A stretch of DNA of 64,000 nucleotides, taken from positions 74,224,557 to 74,288,556 of the forward strand of contig CM060987.1 in NCBI GenBank assembly GCA_030765065.1. Reading direction: 5' to 3'. A program made the position numbers and the translations under genes. This document shows positions 45,531 to 56,839 of this stretch, in pieces (the first letter of the stretch is position 1; every line of letters begins with the position of its first letter). The DNA is from Deroplatys truncata. Taxonomy: Eukaryota; Arthropoda; Insecta; Mantodea; Mantidae. A model generated the notes under the pieces. The model did no database searches. It was given only the letters and a program-made list of their open reading frames with translations, and was not told where the DNA came from.

Positions 45531-45706
45531 TGACTCATTTGCACATTGTGAGTTTTCCTTGTGGTTTTTAATTACGACCATCCTCGTATTATGACGCAGC
45601 GGCTATGGCCCAAGGTTAAAGGGAGGTCGGCGCCGGGCTGTCGGTGTAAACGACGATAAGTACCGCTCGCTAGCGTAAACACTGGGCGCGCTGTCAGCAG
45701 ATAATC

Positions 45707-45726
45707 AGAACCTTCTGGAAGTTTCC
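45707..45726 (+). promoter_or_regulatory. Heat-shock element, four perfect pentamers
   Basis: The sequence is aGAAc-cTTCt-gGAAg-tTTCc: four contiguous, alternating nGAAn/nTTCn units without a mismatch, the consensus binding site for a heat-shock factor trimer. It lies 58 bp upstream of the TATA box. Confidence 0.75.
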
Positions 45727-45750
45727 CACTCCAGAACGTGTGCCCAAATA

Positions 45751-45765
45751 GTTCTAGAATGTTCT
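45751..45765 (+). promoter_or_regulatory. Heat-shock element, three perfect pentamers
   Basis: gTTCt-aGAAt-gTTCt, three contiguous units, ending 18 bp before the TATA box. A fourth GAA follows out of phase (gtggaa). Confidence 0.75.
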
Positions 45766-45783
45766 GTGGAAAATTGCACTGCC

Positions 45784-45791
45784 TATATAAG
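45784..45791 (+). promoter_or_regulatory. TATA box
   Basis: TATATAAG, directly downstream of the heat-shock elements. Transcription would start near 45813-45820; arthropod-type TCAGT initiator words occur slightly later at about 45830-45838. Confidence 0.65.
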
Positions 45792-46506
45792 CGAGTGTTC
45801 TCGCGAGAACAAAGTTGAGTTGAGTTGCGTCAGTCAGTGAGCGAGCGAGTTGGCGGGTGAGTTTCCGTGCGACATCAATAAAAATTAATATTTATGAAAT
45901 ATTTTACTTGACAAAAAACAGAATTTGAAATATTATAATCATCATTCCGCTTTTTAAAGAAAATTGCATCCGCACCGATTCTCCGAGCGAGTTGGCAACG
46001 ACTGTTGTGACGGGGAGTGAGTGCTACTGCTGAGAGTCTGGTTGTGGAGGTCGTGCGTTCGACTCCGGCGTGTGTTCAATACCGTCCGGCGTGAAGAGGC
46101 TTACGTCACGAAAGAAGCGAAGTAACGGATAATTGAACTAGTTCACTGTAGTGAAGTGAACTCCCAGTGAAGTTGAACTAGATAAGAACTTAGAACAGTG
46201 ACAGTGAGAACTGGGAGAAGTGACAGTTGAAAAACTGGACTGTCACAGTATATTGCTTGAAATGAAATATCCGCAGCTTACGTCTTACTTTTACGTGCAT
46301 TTTCTGTGGAGTAATAACTGATTTCTGCTTTATGCCACTCTCAACGAAAATCAAAGCCACCTTCGCAAGTATGTTCTCTTACGACTACAGCATCCTCATT
46401 TTAATATTAGTATTCCAGGCCTTGTAGATCTCTCCCCCTCTCCATTTCAGAATTAGTTGAGTGGTTTCCGAGAGTACCCTATATACAGTGAAGGAGAAAT
46501 TACTAC

Positions 46507-46841
46507 GTGATTGATAGACGTTTTTCCCTGTCAGTTGCTGCTGGGCTCGTCATCTACCTAAGCAATCATCACTGAACTGGGAATTTGTCTTCCTGAAATT
46601 CTGCTGCCATACAAACTAAGAGAACGAGGAGACCGTGGAAACCGAGGCAAGAACTAGCGATAGGCGCAAACGAGAAGGAAAAAGAAATTAATAGTCTACT
46701 GATAGCGAACCTTCTTCTGAGTCTACTGGAGGCCCTGTTATCTCGCGAACCAACCTTTCGAAGGCGGGCCCTCATGTCAGCGATAATTGATTAGCTAGAT
46801 GACGAGCCTCCCAGCAGTTGAAAGCAGCGCGTGTCAATCAC
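46507..46841. mobile_element. MITE with about 75-bp inverted ends
   Basis: The left end (gtgattgatagacg, then cagttgctgctgg, gctcgtcatctacctaagca, atcatcactga) is mirrored by the right end in complement (gtgattgacacgcg, caactgctggg, gctcgtcatctagctaatca, attatcgctga). Total 335 bp with no coding capacity. The target duplication is unclear, so the superfamily is unknown. Confidence 0.7.
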
Positions 46842-47187
46842 AAGTTGTTTTCATCATACACAATTGTTCTCTCTTTATATTAGTACAAATTTCATCTCAT
46901 TTAGTTTAACGGTGAATCCTCGTGATACGGCAATCACTGTACTGAAGCAGCACTAAGTTTGATCACTGCCATTCCATATGATAATTTGACTACTCTGGCG
47001 TACGATTGATTAGCAAATGGTCCCGTCTAATAGTATTCCACGCCCTGAATTCACCTCTAAAATTTGGCAATATTATGTAAGTACTGATAATACAACTGAG
47101 CCCTAAATATTTAGCATGGGATTATGACAATTTAATTGTAAGAGCAACTGAATGCCCAAATTTAGCTCACCTTTTTGGAAATATCTT

Positions 47188-47937
47188 TTATCTGCAGGTT
47201 ACCATATGCAGAAAGATGTATTCAAGAGAAAAGCTTACGCTGAGCTGCTGCCTTGTGCTAGCTAGGTAGGTAATTGCAGGGAACCTAATTGGGCGAGTAT
47301 AGCGGCTGTAGGATGCGAGGGTCATGCAGTTTTGCAGCAACAATCCCAGATGTGAGCAATGACACATTATCGTGATGAAAGGGGACTTCCTTTTTCGCAA
47401 AATGTGGCTTTTTAGTCGTAACAACATTCTTTACGTGGTTCAGTAGTGAGCCGTAATACGGTGATAGTGCCACCATTCTGGAGGTAATCTATGAGCACCA
47501 TGCCATGAGAATTCCATAAAACCATAGCCATGACTTTTCCTGAAGATATAATCCATTATATTTTCTGTGGTGTATTTTAACATGCTGCTATCCGCTGCTT
47601 GGACTGCTCCTTCGTCTTTGGTTTGTAGTGATAAATCCATGCTTCGTTTAGTGTTATGAAACGTCGTAGTCTCTCTGCAATTTCATTTAAACAAGTATAA
47701 ACACTCTTGAGAAATGTTCATCCTAATGGGTTTTTGGTTCATTATTAACAAAGCGCAGCACCCATCGTGAGCGAAAAGCTTTGTTATACCCAGAAGTTCG
47801 TGCAAAATGTAGTGGACACGGCCTGTCGAGATCTTTGCAATGTCAGCCAACTCGTGTACCTTAAATCGGTGATCGGCATTATGTATTTTCATCACAATCT
47901 CGTCGATCGTAGCGGTTTTAGAGCGCTTACCGAGCAC
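47188..47937 (-). pseudogene. mariner-type transposase pseudogene, decayed
   Basis: The minus frame from 47937 reads GKRSKTATIDEIVMKIHNAD, then VHELADIAKISTGRVHYILH, the second helix-turn-helix of mariner transposases with its typical LA...IS.G.V..ILHE pattern. Further down come YIFRKSHGYGFMEFSW-type remains of the first catalytic region, and then KKPHFAKKEVPFHHDN, with the second aspartate in HHDN, and YSPN before the third. Frameshifts and stops break it, and the terminal inverted repeats of its element were not found. More degraded than the mariner at 49.7-51.0 kb and clearly a different copy. Confidence 0.65.
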
Positions 47938-48069
47938 TCATAATCTTGAATGGATGTGCGCACACGTTTAAATTCAGCAGCCCGCTTTCTAACCGTCGAA
48001 AACGAAGGGGAAGAATTCTTCAATGTCGAATCAAATTCCGTTTTTGGTCGAAGCGTATTCTATAGTACG

Positions 48070-49735
48070 CTGATTACATATAACGCGCATAAACTACTTG
48101 CATTTTAATTACTACCATTATAGTCTTGTTGCATAATATACTATTGTATATCTTTTGGGGTTAAACTCTTATGAAGCGATTTACTTTATGAGATCATATT
48201 TCAGTTTATTCCATTTTTTTTTAAAAAAAAGTAAACACTTGTTTGTTTACATGATTCTTACAAACAAATGATGGCATTTACGGTCTGAAAATTTATAGCA
48301 CGCCATATGAAGTCTTAAAAACTATCATAGTAATTTGGCCATCTTCATTATATCTCTGAGTCAAGCCGAGAACGTCACTCGCAGTGTATCTCAACGATTC
48401 ATATAATTTAAGCAGAACCAGTTTTTCACCGTCAGCTTATTTGAATTCCAGGTTGTACGAATTAAATTTGAATGCCAACTGTTTTGAATTTGCTGAAGGA
48501 AATTCTATATTCACAGATTTGACACGACGAAACTCCGGGGAAAATTAAGTTTTCGTTTGATTAGATTTTTTTGTCTTCTACTGCATAGCTCTCAAATAGG
48601 TAAAGCCGATTTCAGATTTAACTGAGTATTCCTTGCTTATATTTTGTTACTAGTTGCATACGGCAGAATGGCAAATGTGTGAACCATACTGTGATATGAC
48701 AGAATGAACAGTACTTCAACTGATAAGCCAGCATTATATGTAAAAAAGAATAATGTTGTGTGTCTGCAAACACAATCAGAGCAGCCTTTTGTGTATAATG
48801 TTGGAGAACAGACAACGGGAAACGGATTAGGCGCCAGAAAGCGTTGTTGAACATTCACTAACTTACGCATCCCTATTAGAGGTCTGCCCTGGCCGTTTGT
48901 ACAAAACGGCAAATTCCAATTACGATAATTCTGGACGTACGTAGTACTTTTTGTGTGTTTGTGAAACTAAATATAGTCCATGGATCAAAATAATAGATAC
49001 ACTAAGTGTTTGGTCATTTTTGTCAGGTTAAAACCCGAAAAACGTTAGTCAGTTTTATTCTTGTAGAAATCTTTAGTTTTTTATTACTTTAGGGTGTTAC
49101 CTAAATTTGTGGATGAGAAATGAGCTCCTCCTAATCCTATCGAACTGACGTCCCCGAAAGCCTCTTTTCATGCCGTAAAACTGCAAAAATAGTAAACGTA
49201 AGACATCAGTCAAGAAGAAGTTTCCCTCCAAAAAGAAAATATCCAAGCCCCACAGACAATATCCAACAAAGTCAAGATAACTCACCTCTTCGATTGGAGT
49301 GTCCCTAAGCTTTTCCGCATCATAGGGCCATAGTTCAAGACTTAATAGTCTTAAAGTTTAGAGCTTTCTCCATGCAGTTTTTCTACAAGATTGATGGACG
49401 TTGATTAGAACCGGAGGAAGACATGTGACTGTGTAATATTGTGAATTAGTTAGCTCTCAGATTCTTGTACCAGAATGGAATTGACAGTCTTACCTCCCAG
49501 TGAGGTAGAAACATTGTATAGTTATGAGAATACTTTCAGATAACAGATGTTCAGACTCCTTTTTTTAAGCTTTACCCCAGTTTCAATTAACTGCCCTTCA
49601 TACCTTACTGCGAGTTAAGGAAATAACAGGAAATAATGTAGCATGATGTTCCTTCGTTCAATACTAGATAGAGGCTTCAGTTTGAACATTAAAGTAATGC
49701 ATTTGCTGTCCTGTTGCGACTTGATTAAATTTGTC
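48070..49735. other. AT-rich intergenic stretch, no gene recognised
   Basis: No domain, tandem repeat or transposon end recognised. Confidence 0.45.
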
Positions 49736-49741
49736 ATTATA

Positions 49742-51031
49742 CGAGGTCGGCTAATAAGTCCCGGGCCTCTCAATGAAAACAACATTAAATTATCTTTTTT
49801 TTATTATTTCTCAACATAATCTCCAGAAAGGTTAATACATTTGTCATACCGGTGTTCTAATTTAATTAAACCATCTCTGTAGTGCGATTTATCAAGGTCC
49901 TCAAAATAGCTGTTTACCGCATCAATGGCCTCCTCGTTGCTGTGAAATCTTCGTCCTCCAAGAAATTTTTTGAGATTAGGGAACAGGTGGTAATCACTGG
50001 GTGCTAGATTTGGCGAATAGGGTGGATGTTCAAGCAATTCGAACTTTAATTCGCAAATTTTCCCCATTGCAATGGCTGAACGATGGGCCGGAGCATTGTC
50101 GTGATGACACAACTTTTTTTTTTCTTTCTTCCAATGAGGTCTTCGTCTTTTCACCTCATCATTCAAACGTTACAGTAAGCTTGCGCAGTAGTCACCAGTG
50201 ATACTTTTACCCTTTTCCAAGTAATCAATAAAAATAATTCTCTGTGCATCCCAGAAAACACTCGCCATAACCTTGTTAGCTGACAAAATTCACTTTGTCT
50301 TTTTTGGAGTTGGTTCACATGACGCAGTCCACTGTTTTGACTGTGATTTACTTTCTGGAGTGTAGTGATGTATTCAGGTTTCATCCATGGTAATAAGCCG
50401 TCTCAAAAATTCATTGGGGTTATTACGGTAGAGCTCCACATTCTTAACAGAAACAGTTTTTCTGTGCAACTTTTGACCAGGTGTCAACAAACGCGACACC
50501 CACCTTGCACAGACCATGTGAAAGCCCAAAACATTATTTTAAATATTACCTGATATGTTTGATACGCTTACAGCCTCTGATATCTCAAGCAACTTTATTC
50601 TGCGGTCTTCCAGTACTAAACGATGAATTTTTTTCAATCACCTCTGGAGTTGTGACTTCCACAGGGCGTCCAGAGCGAGGCTCATCACTAGTGCTCGTAC
50701 GTCCCATTTTAAACTCTGCAACCCACCTTTTAATCAATGATTATGGAGGGACAGAGTCTTTCAATGTACTGTCCATTACCTGCTTAATTTCTTTAGGTTT
50801 TAAGCCTTTCAAATAGAAGTATTTAATCACTGCTCGTTTTCCAAATCCTCCATTTTCGTGAAAACCCTAAAGTTGTCTTGTTTAAAATGCTGTCATTCAA
50901 AAATGAAACAAGCTATTGACCCGTAACTATGGATACAAGCTAGTCTAGAGTAAAACTGTACGATGCTACCGTCTAACTGGCCTAGTGGCGCCATCTCTGT
51001 GTGAGGCCCGGGACTTATCAGCCGACCCTCG
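49742..51031 (-). mobile_element. mariner element, full length, with intact ends
   Basis: Terminal inverted repeats of about 28 bp: cgaggtcggctaataagtcc at the left; the right end in complement begins cgagggtcggctgataagtc. Both continue cccgggcctc. TA duplications at 49740-49741 and 51032-51033. The 1.29-kb length is standard for mariner. The transposase is on the minus strand and broken, so the element is inactive unless mobilised in trans. Confidence 0.92.
49804..50860 (-). pseudogene. mariner transposase pseudogene
   Basis: Minus strand from about 50857: an amino-terminal helix-turn-helix (KYFYLKGLKPKEIKQVMD), the conserved [20 protein letters not shown] linker, [36 protein letters not shown], then MDET with the first catalytic aspartate near 50365. 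VMASVFWDAQRIIFIDYLEK follows. HHDNAPAHRS (second aspartate) lies near 50105-50075 and YSPNLAPSDYHLFPNLKKFL (third aspartate, D34D type) near 50025-49965. The frame stays open from 50166 to the stop at 49804, but upstream there are an in-frame stop and several single-base indels. All three catalytic aspartates survive. The subfamily was not determined. Confidence 0.85.
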
Positions 51032-51034
51032 TAT

Positions 51035-52055
51035 CAACAGTTTACGTGGAGTACTGTGTATAACAAGTAATACATGCAGATAAAGAAACATGTATTTATT
51101 TCATTTCAAGCTGTGGTAGTCCAGTTTTTTCTAACTGCGATTGCAAGATGCATTCAATTGGAGATGAAACGACAAGAGGGTACATGCAGTTTTTTTTTTT
51201 TTTTTTTTTGTATGATTGCTGCGGAGGAGGAATCAGTTTACGGCAGTGATATGACGTAACGCAACACAAGCTTCTCTCCTCCGTATGCATTTAAATGTAG
51301 TAAGGATGATGGGTAATTAATTAAGGTGCTTAGGAAATATATTTTCTGCATTGGCAAGTTGCGAGTCTACGATAGAATTTAAACAACATGAGACTTCCGG
51401 CACTTCTTGGAGGCAACATCCCCCTCCGCTGTTGCTATAGCCAGTAAGGTGCCGCCACTCTCCTTTCCCTTCGCCTACGAGCTGAACTTTGAGGATTAAC
51501 ACGTTGCCATGTTGGCATAGTTTACTACTGCTCACTAAGTGTTGCATCCCAGCGAGCTGTTTGCTTTTCGGCACATTGCTAACAGCTGTCACATGCTCTA
51601 ATACAACGTGACAACGCAGCTCTCCTATTCTCCGCTTAGAGTGAAATGTCAGGAGTCTTAAGTTGTTTAAATGACACTGTACGCGCGTCGTTAAGGCACA
51701 ACTAAGGAACTAAAATCTGACATGGCGCACACACACACAACTTGTATCTCTCACTAAAATTTCACACACCTACATATCTTAAAATTACAGTATTCATATA
51801 CCTAAGTGATCCTTATACTTAAGTCCGTAATTCAGGATGTTTTTGCCTAGAAATGATTTCAAAATTAAGTTGGCAATATACGAAAATAAATTCAGAAATT
51901 GTCAGACACATAGAGCAATAAATCACATTTATTCTTTCATAATAACGAGCTCTTGGGGCAGAAAAAGACAAAAAGAAAGAAAAAAGGTGTCAACATTTTT
52001 ACATGACTTACTGGAAAAGCCCGATGTTGTGTGTGTTTTAAACATCTACGTTCGC
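51035..52055. other. Intergenic stretch with a poly-T run
   Basis: A T homopolymer lies at about 51190-51209. GC-richer sequence at 51395-51640 has no recognised coding motif. Confidence 0.4.
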
Positions 52056-52059
52056 GTTA

Positions 52060-52258
52060 CATCTGTGAAAGGTTGGTATTTATCCCACGTTTCATTTTCG
52101 AGCTATGCGGTATGCACAAGCGCACACAGACCTTTTTCTAAAGATACTTTTTTTTTTTTTTTTATTTATTCAGGATGCCTCAACACACGTATTTCCGATG
52201 AAATACCGATATCGAATTTTTTAGTGGAGTGCAATACTTTTCCTATTCGGTACGAGTA
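52060..52258 (-). repeat. R850 repeat, minus 5' fragment
   Basis: Reverse-complement landmarks: ggttggtatttatccca, cattttcgagctatgc, agacctttttctaaagat, ggatgcctcaacacacgtat, gatatcgaattttttagtg. It abuts the plus fragment that follows. Confidence 0.65.
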
Positions 52259-52261
52259 GGT

Positions 52262-52885
52262 ACTTACACAATTTATGTCAGATAACTTTTTTATGGCGTT
52301 AACTATTTCCGAGATATTCTTTGTTATTGGTTTGAATTTCGGATTACATTTTTTTTTCAAGTGGCAAGTCGCTCTTCGTTTTTACTCATGGTCATTTAAA
52401 GAGAATGGAATTTCAAAGCCTCCACATAGAAATCCGCGCTTTAGAAGTCCGACTGTCGCTTTAGTCTACTCTTGTATCCTCCTTATACCTAAAAAGAAAA
52501 TACATGCAAATTTGTAACGAAAGCTAAACACAATTATCAAGAAATGGAAGATTAAGCTTTTGTAAGAATAGTTTGAAGAGTGAGTAAAAAAAGTCATGTG
52601 AATGCAACACATCCTATTTTTGTAAAGTGCTGTCGCTATTCAGTTGTTTCATGTGATATCATGGAAGGAGTATGAAATTTCAAGGTCAGCATATTCGACC
52701 AGTTTTTAAACATTTGACTCGCTATTCCCTTTGTACCTACCTATAACTGTGTAATGTAACTATTTATGCAAACATATTTGTCTCAATTAACTTGAAGTAG
52801 ATAGCAGAATAAGCGTTTGCAAAAATGGTTTTAAGCTATATAGAAATAAACAGTAGCGGGTAGAGAAAGTAATGTGAATATAAGA
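52262..52885 (+). repeat. R850 repeat, plus 3' part, with a second tail
   Basis: Contains ggcgttaactatttccgag, actcatggtcatttaaagag, gactgtcgctttagtctact, ccttatacctaaaaag, then a second tail (catgtgatatcatggaagg, ctattccctttgtacctacc, tttgtctcaattaacttg). Confidence 0.65.
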
Positions 52886-52889
52886 GGTG

Positions 52890-53480
52890 CTTTTGATGAA
52901 ATTACCTCTCATCTTGACATGCCTGAGAAGTCGGTGTTCACGCATTCGTTGAGCCAACCTAAATTACCCAACTATTTTGTTGCTTTTGCAGCCTATAGGT
53001 GCTAATCAGATCACAGCCATAAGCTTTTAATGCTTTTATTGTTAAATCATGGAATAATTTTTAGTTAAATTACAATTTCAGTCTTTCCGTCGTCTTTTCT
53101 TAATATGCTTTTAATTCCTGTATCGTGATTTTTTCATTACTATACCTGGTGAAACTAGCAAAATGACCATCTCATTTTCATCTCACCACGTTTACAAATG
53201 CTCCGTCGTATCTTGATTTGAATCTATTAGAACCAATGAAGCACATCCTATTTGCTCTACTATGCCTCATTTACCGTGACTGGTCTTCCGCAATAATAGC
53301 AACTTTTTAGTTTTCGTAATACGAGTACCAGGCCAAAATAATTAATCAGTGATAGCAAACTTCTATGGCTCGACTTCAGTCGGTCTGGCGTGTATTTGAA
53401 AATAAAATCGGCCATGGAAAATTATGCAGTAGTTTTAACCAACTGGCCAGCCATTTTGACGCTTCAACCAGCTGTAGATA
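52890..53480. other. Intergenic stretch, no gene recognised
   Basis: No motif recognised. Confidence 0.4.
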
Positions 53481-54104
53481 CCATTGCAATTCAGTGGCGT
53501 AGCTAGGCTGGTACAACCAGTGTACCACACCGGAGCCTCCAAATGAGGTACAACGCCGATCCCGGGGGTGGGGTTCCTGTTCAAAAAGATTTTGAAGGTA
53601 TCTTGTAAAACTTTCTGTAACAATTTACACGTCAAATGAACACCTAATTAAGGTTATTCCATATTATTACTTGCAATTGCACGTGAGAGAATTATTTCGA
53701 AAAATCAAATAATATACTGGCGTTACGGTGGTTGAATGAGGGGGACTCGCAGCACATCCCGGGTTGTAGTGCATTTGGGAGTTTGTTGAACGACTTGTCC
53801 GACCACAATGCGCATGCGCCGCCGCTGACTGTATCTTCCAGCGTCATATTATCCCATGAATTTATACTATATGCTCACAATTTAACAATAGACTCAAGGC
53901 ATGAAGTTGGTAGTAGACGCAAATAGGGTAATTTAACTCATCTTTTCGTCTTCTTCTACTGATGATCAACTGGAAAAATAAGCTGAAAAATTTACAGAAA
54001 CATTTTCTGCCGATATAAAACATTTGTTTACATCACAAATACAGTTAAAAGTTCCTTCAGATCTTAGATTAAAAAAAACCATGACTGATGTGAAACAGCT
54101 TGCT

Positions 54105-54300
54105 AATGTATGCTTGAGTGAGCAATGTTCTTTTATATCTGCCTATCCTGATGCTGTTCCACTTACAGTGGCCAAAACTGAAAGATCATTTTCTTAATTA
54201 AAACTGATAAAAATTATCTTGAGGTTCTATGATCCAAGAACACCTAAATGATTTAGCTCTATTGCCAGTAGAAAATGAAAAGGAGCAAAGGATTAATTAA
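54105..54300 (+). pseudogene. hAT transposase dimerisation-region remnant
   Basis: Reads AYPDAVPLTVAKTERSFS, a stop, LKLIKIIL, then QEHLNDLALLPVENEKEQRI before stops. The ERSFS core and the LkxLxLxSIEne-type helix are characteristic of the hAT carboxy-terminal dimerisation region, in the ZMYM/zinc-finger-MYM-like style. Everything upstream, including the DDE acids and zinc finger, is unrecognisable. Confidence 0.7.
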
Positions 54301-54762
54301 CTTTGATAAAATTTGTGGATTTCTTTGTTGGTTTGCACATCTCAAGTTTAACCATGTTTTTACGGTTGAATTAACGATTTATTTTCCTGGTATAATAGTA
54401 GATTATGATAAAAGGGGTAAAAGTAGGGTTTTATTTTGGAAGTAGGAGCAAAATAAAACCACTTGTAGCATGTGTGGCATATACTATTTTTTAGACAGCG
54501 CTCGAATTTGTAAAATATCAATAGGTACTATTATATTGATTCCTGAAACTAATAGAGATCACGTTTAGAACACGGTTCTTGAAACGAGAAATAACGTTAA
54601 AAAAAAACGAGATGTCCGATGTTTTGTTGATTCACTAGAAGTCATTTTCAGTGAAATTATTTTCAACAAGTTTTGCCTTACACCAGCCAATGAAGCAATT
54701 AAATGCTATATTATATTGCTTTCTAGATTCTTTTGTGTAAGTACTTGTAGTATGATTCTTTC

Positions 54763-55716
54763 CGCTGCTCCTGCAATTTCACCTGGCTCTTCCATTTCAT
54801 ATTCTTCTGTATTCATAATTTACACAATTTAATCCTTATGTACCCTAGGTTATACTAGATAAAAGAATAACGTTTTACATAAAATATAAGTATAGGCTGT
54901 CAATATAACTATAGATTGACTGTACAACGGATTACGATAAATTGAAGTATGACGATTTGTATTGTGAACAGATAATGCGAATGAATCATGTAAAAATACA
55001 CAATGAAAAGAATACCCAATCAAACTAAATCGAGTTTTTAAACATGTGCAAATACAAAGGGTAATTGTCATGTGATTGTACTTGAAACCAAAGATGGTTA
55101 CAATAAAGCCTTTACCTCGTGTGCACTGTATTAAAAATACTACTTTTAGGCCACGCTGTCAACAATTTTTTTTTTAATTTAAGCTTTGTTAAATTATAGT
55201 CTGTATTTATTACTGTAAATTGCTCCTGCAACTTCATCTGGCTCCTCCGCTGCCCCTGCAATTTCATCTGGCTCTTCCATTTCATATTCTTCTGAATTCA
55301 TAATTTACACCATTTCATCCTTATGTACCCTAGGTTATACTAGATAAAAGAATAACGTTTTACATAAAATATAAGTATAGGCTGTCAATATAAGTATAGA
55401 TTGACTGTACAACGGATTACGATAAATTGAAGTATGACTATTTGTATTGTGAACAGATAATGCGAATGAATCATGTAAAAATACACAATGAAAAGAATAC
55501 CCAATAAAACTAAATCGAGTTTTTAAACATGTGCAAATACAAAGGGTAATTGTCATGTGATTGTACTTGAAACCAAACATGGTCACAATAAAGCCTTTAC
55601 CTCGTGTGCACTATTAAAAATACTACTTTTAGGCCACGCTGTCAACAATTTTTTTTTTAATTTAAGCTTTGTTAAATTATAGTCTGTATTTATTACTGTA
55701 AATTGCTCTTTTAAAA
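54763..55716. repeat. Tandem duplication, two units of about 485 bp
   Basis: Unit 1 spans about 54763-55230 and unit 2 about 55251-55716. They are nearly identical (agcgtttt-free AT-rich text such as gctgtcaatataa-tatagattg and ggccacgctgtcaacaattt occurs in both with only scattered differences). An extra partial copy of the first words (gctcctgcaacttcatctgg) sits at the junction. The matching minus frames at 54850-55071 and 55335-55586 are a by-product. Confidence 0.85.
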
Positions 55717-56125
55717 TTGTTTTACGTTTGCTACAAAAATGCCTACTAGTGGCATAGTTGAGTAAGATCTAGTTTAGTTTTATAAAATGTTGAATTAGTA
55801 TATCCATGCAAGACCCAAGTTACTTTTATTTTGAAAGACAAAACCAAAATAACACCTGTTTTGGATCCTGTTGATCTTACTGTAACGGTAAGTGAATGCC
55901 CTAGTTTGTAGACAAATACAAAGCTAAATAAAACAATTAACAGCCCATTATTTGATGCCGTTGTTCTTTTTATGCATTACATATACATAGTTGTTTATGT
56001 ATGATTAATCGAATGTTGAGTAAGATTTAAAACTCCTGAAATCACGTTTGGAAATTGCAGTTAGGGGCCCCATTTGGACCTCATGCACTGGGACCTCTAG
56101 CATCCTAGCTACGCTAGTTACAATT

Positions 56126-56750
56126 AACACAATTATTATCGATCGCCCAGAAATCGTATATAATATACATGTGTTGAGTCTCGGAAATAGAAAATAAGCG
56201 ACAAATGCACATTTTCTTGCATAAGTGCCTGTTTCTTCAGAATTTAACAGCTTTGTTTTGTACAAATCGTAATTTATGCTGAAGTTCACACTTTGCAATA
56301 TCGCACATGCCTCACCAAGTAACTCGCTGACTATCACGCCTGTTAATCTGTATTATATATACCTAAGCCTTAGTTCTTAAACCATCATAGGTCGATCAAC
56401 ATGCGTCCGGAAATGCCAGGTTTGACTGGGCATCCCTTAAAGCATATTTACAAATTAAAAGCAATACGAAAACTACCATTAAATGTAAATAAAACTGTAG
56501 GGAAACCTACAGATTTACAAAGTAAGAAATTCGGAACAAAGAATAAATCTTTCTTAAATATAATAATTATCATCATACTACCACCACTATTTTGTTAATA
56601 TGGTCGAATGGATCTATCCAGATTTTAGAAAGAAACCCTTGGTATTAATTCACACATACTGAGTTTGCATTTTAGATTTATACTTTATTCTTTTGAGTCA
56701 TTCCCCAATCAGCTCTTGGACTCTGCAGAAAGTGTCATCCTAATTAAAGC
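56126..56750. other. AT-rich intergenic stretch, no gene recognised
   Basis: No motif recognised. Confidence 0.4.
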
Positions 56751-56754
56751 AACT

Positions 56755-56830
56755 CGCATTTGTCGAGTGAGAATCGAACCCTGGACCTCTGGGTTGAAAA
56801 GTCGTCACTCTATCGCCGAGATGAATATGG
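56755..56830 (-). repeat. tRNA-like SINE head, probably family B
   Basis: In complement: atctcggcgatagagtgacg (A-box region), ttttcaacccagaggtcc and a clear B box, gggttcgattctc. Stems do not pair well enough for a working tRNA. Confidence 0.45.
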
Positions 56831-56839
56831 CAGCAGGAT

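Larger units (their letters stand above)
45590..46262 (+). repeat. Promoter-like repeat copy 2 with heat-shock elements and TATA box
   Basis: About 0.67 kb, uninterrupted, homologous along its length to the three segments between 1798 and 4918. It has the layout of a heat-shock gene promoter: tandem GAA/TTC pentamers, then TATATAAG, then a leader rich in GTGAA/GTGAC words (agtgaagtgaact, agtgaagttgaac, acagtgacagtgag). No heat-shock protein reading frame follows within the next kilobase, and none follows copy 1. It may be a solo LTR or other retroelement promoter, or a duplicated hsp-type promoter; sequence alone does not settle this. An AT-rich insert at about 45880-45960 is absent from copy 1. 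Confidence 0.6.
53492..56117 (+). mobile_element. hAT DNA transposon, non-autonomous remnant, 2.6 kb
   Basis: The left end cagtggcgtagctagg is a typical hAT terminus. The right end in complement reads ctagcgtagctagg, slightly damaged at its tip. An 8-bp duplication flanks it: ttgcaatt at 53484-53491 and ttacaatt at 56118-56125 (7 of 8 match), the length expected for hAT. The plus-strand interior retains a hAT carboxy-terminal dimerisation remnant. The rest is AT-rich filler including a 485-bp tandem duplication. Confidence 0.8.

Noticed and set aside
46569-46775. 68-codon minus frame, Arg/Ser-rich
   Set aside because: Lies within the MITE and has no relation to a known protein.
54850-55586. 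Two near-identical minus frames as a small gene pair
   Set aside because: They lie in a tandem DNA duplication inside a dead hAT element, start and stop arbitrarily, and show no domain.
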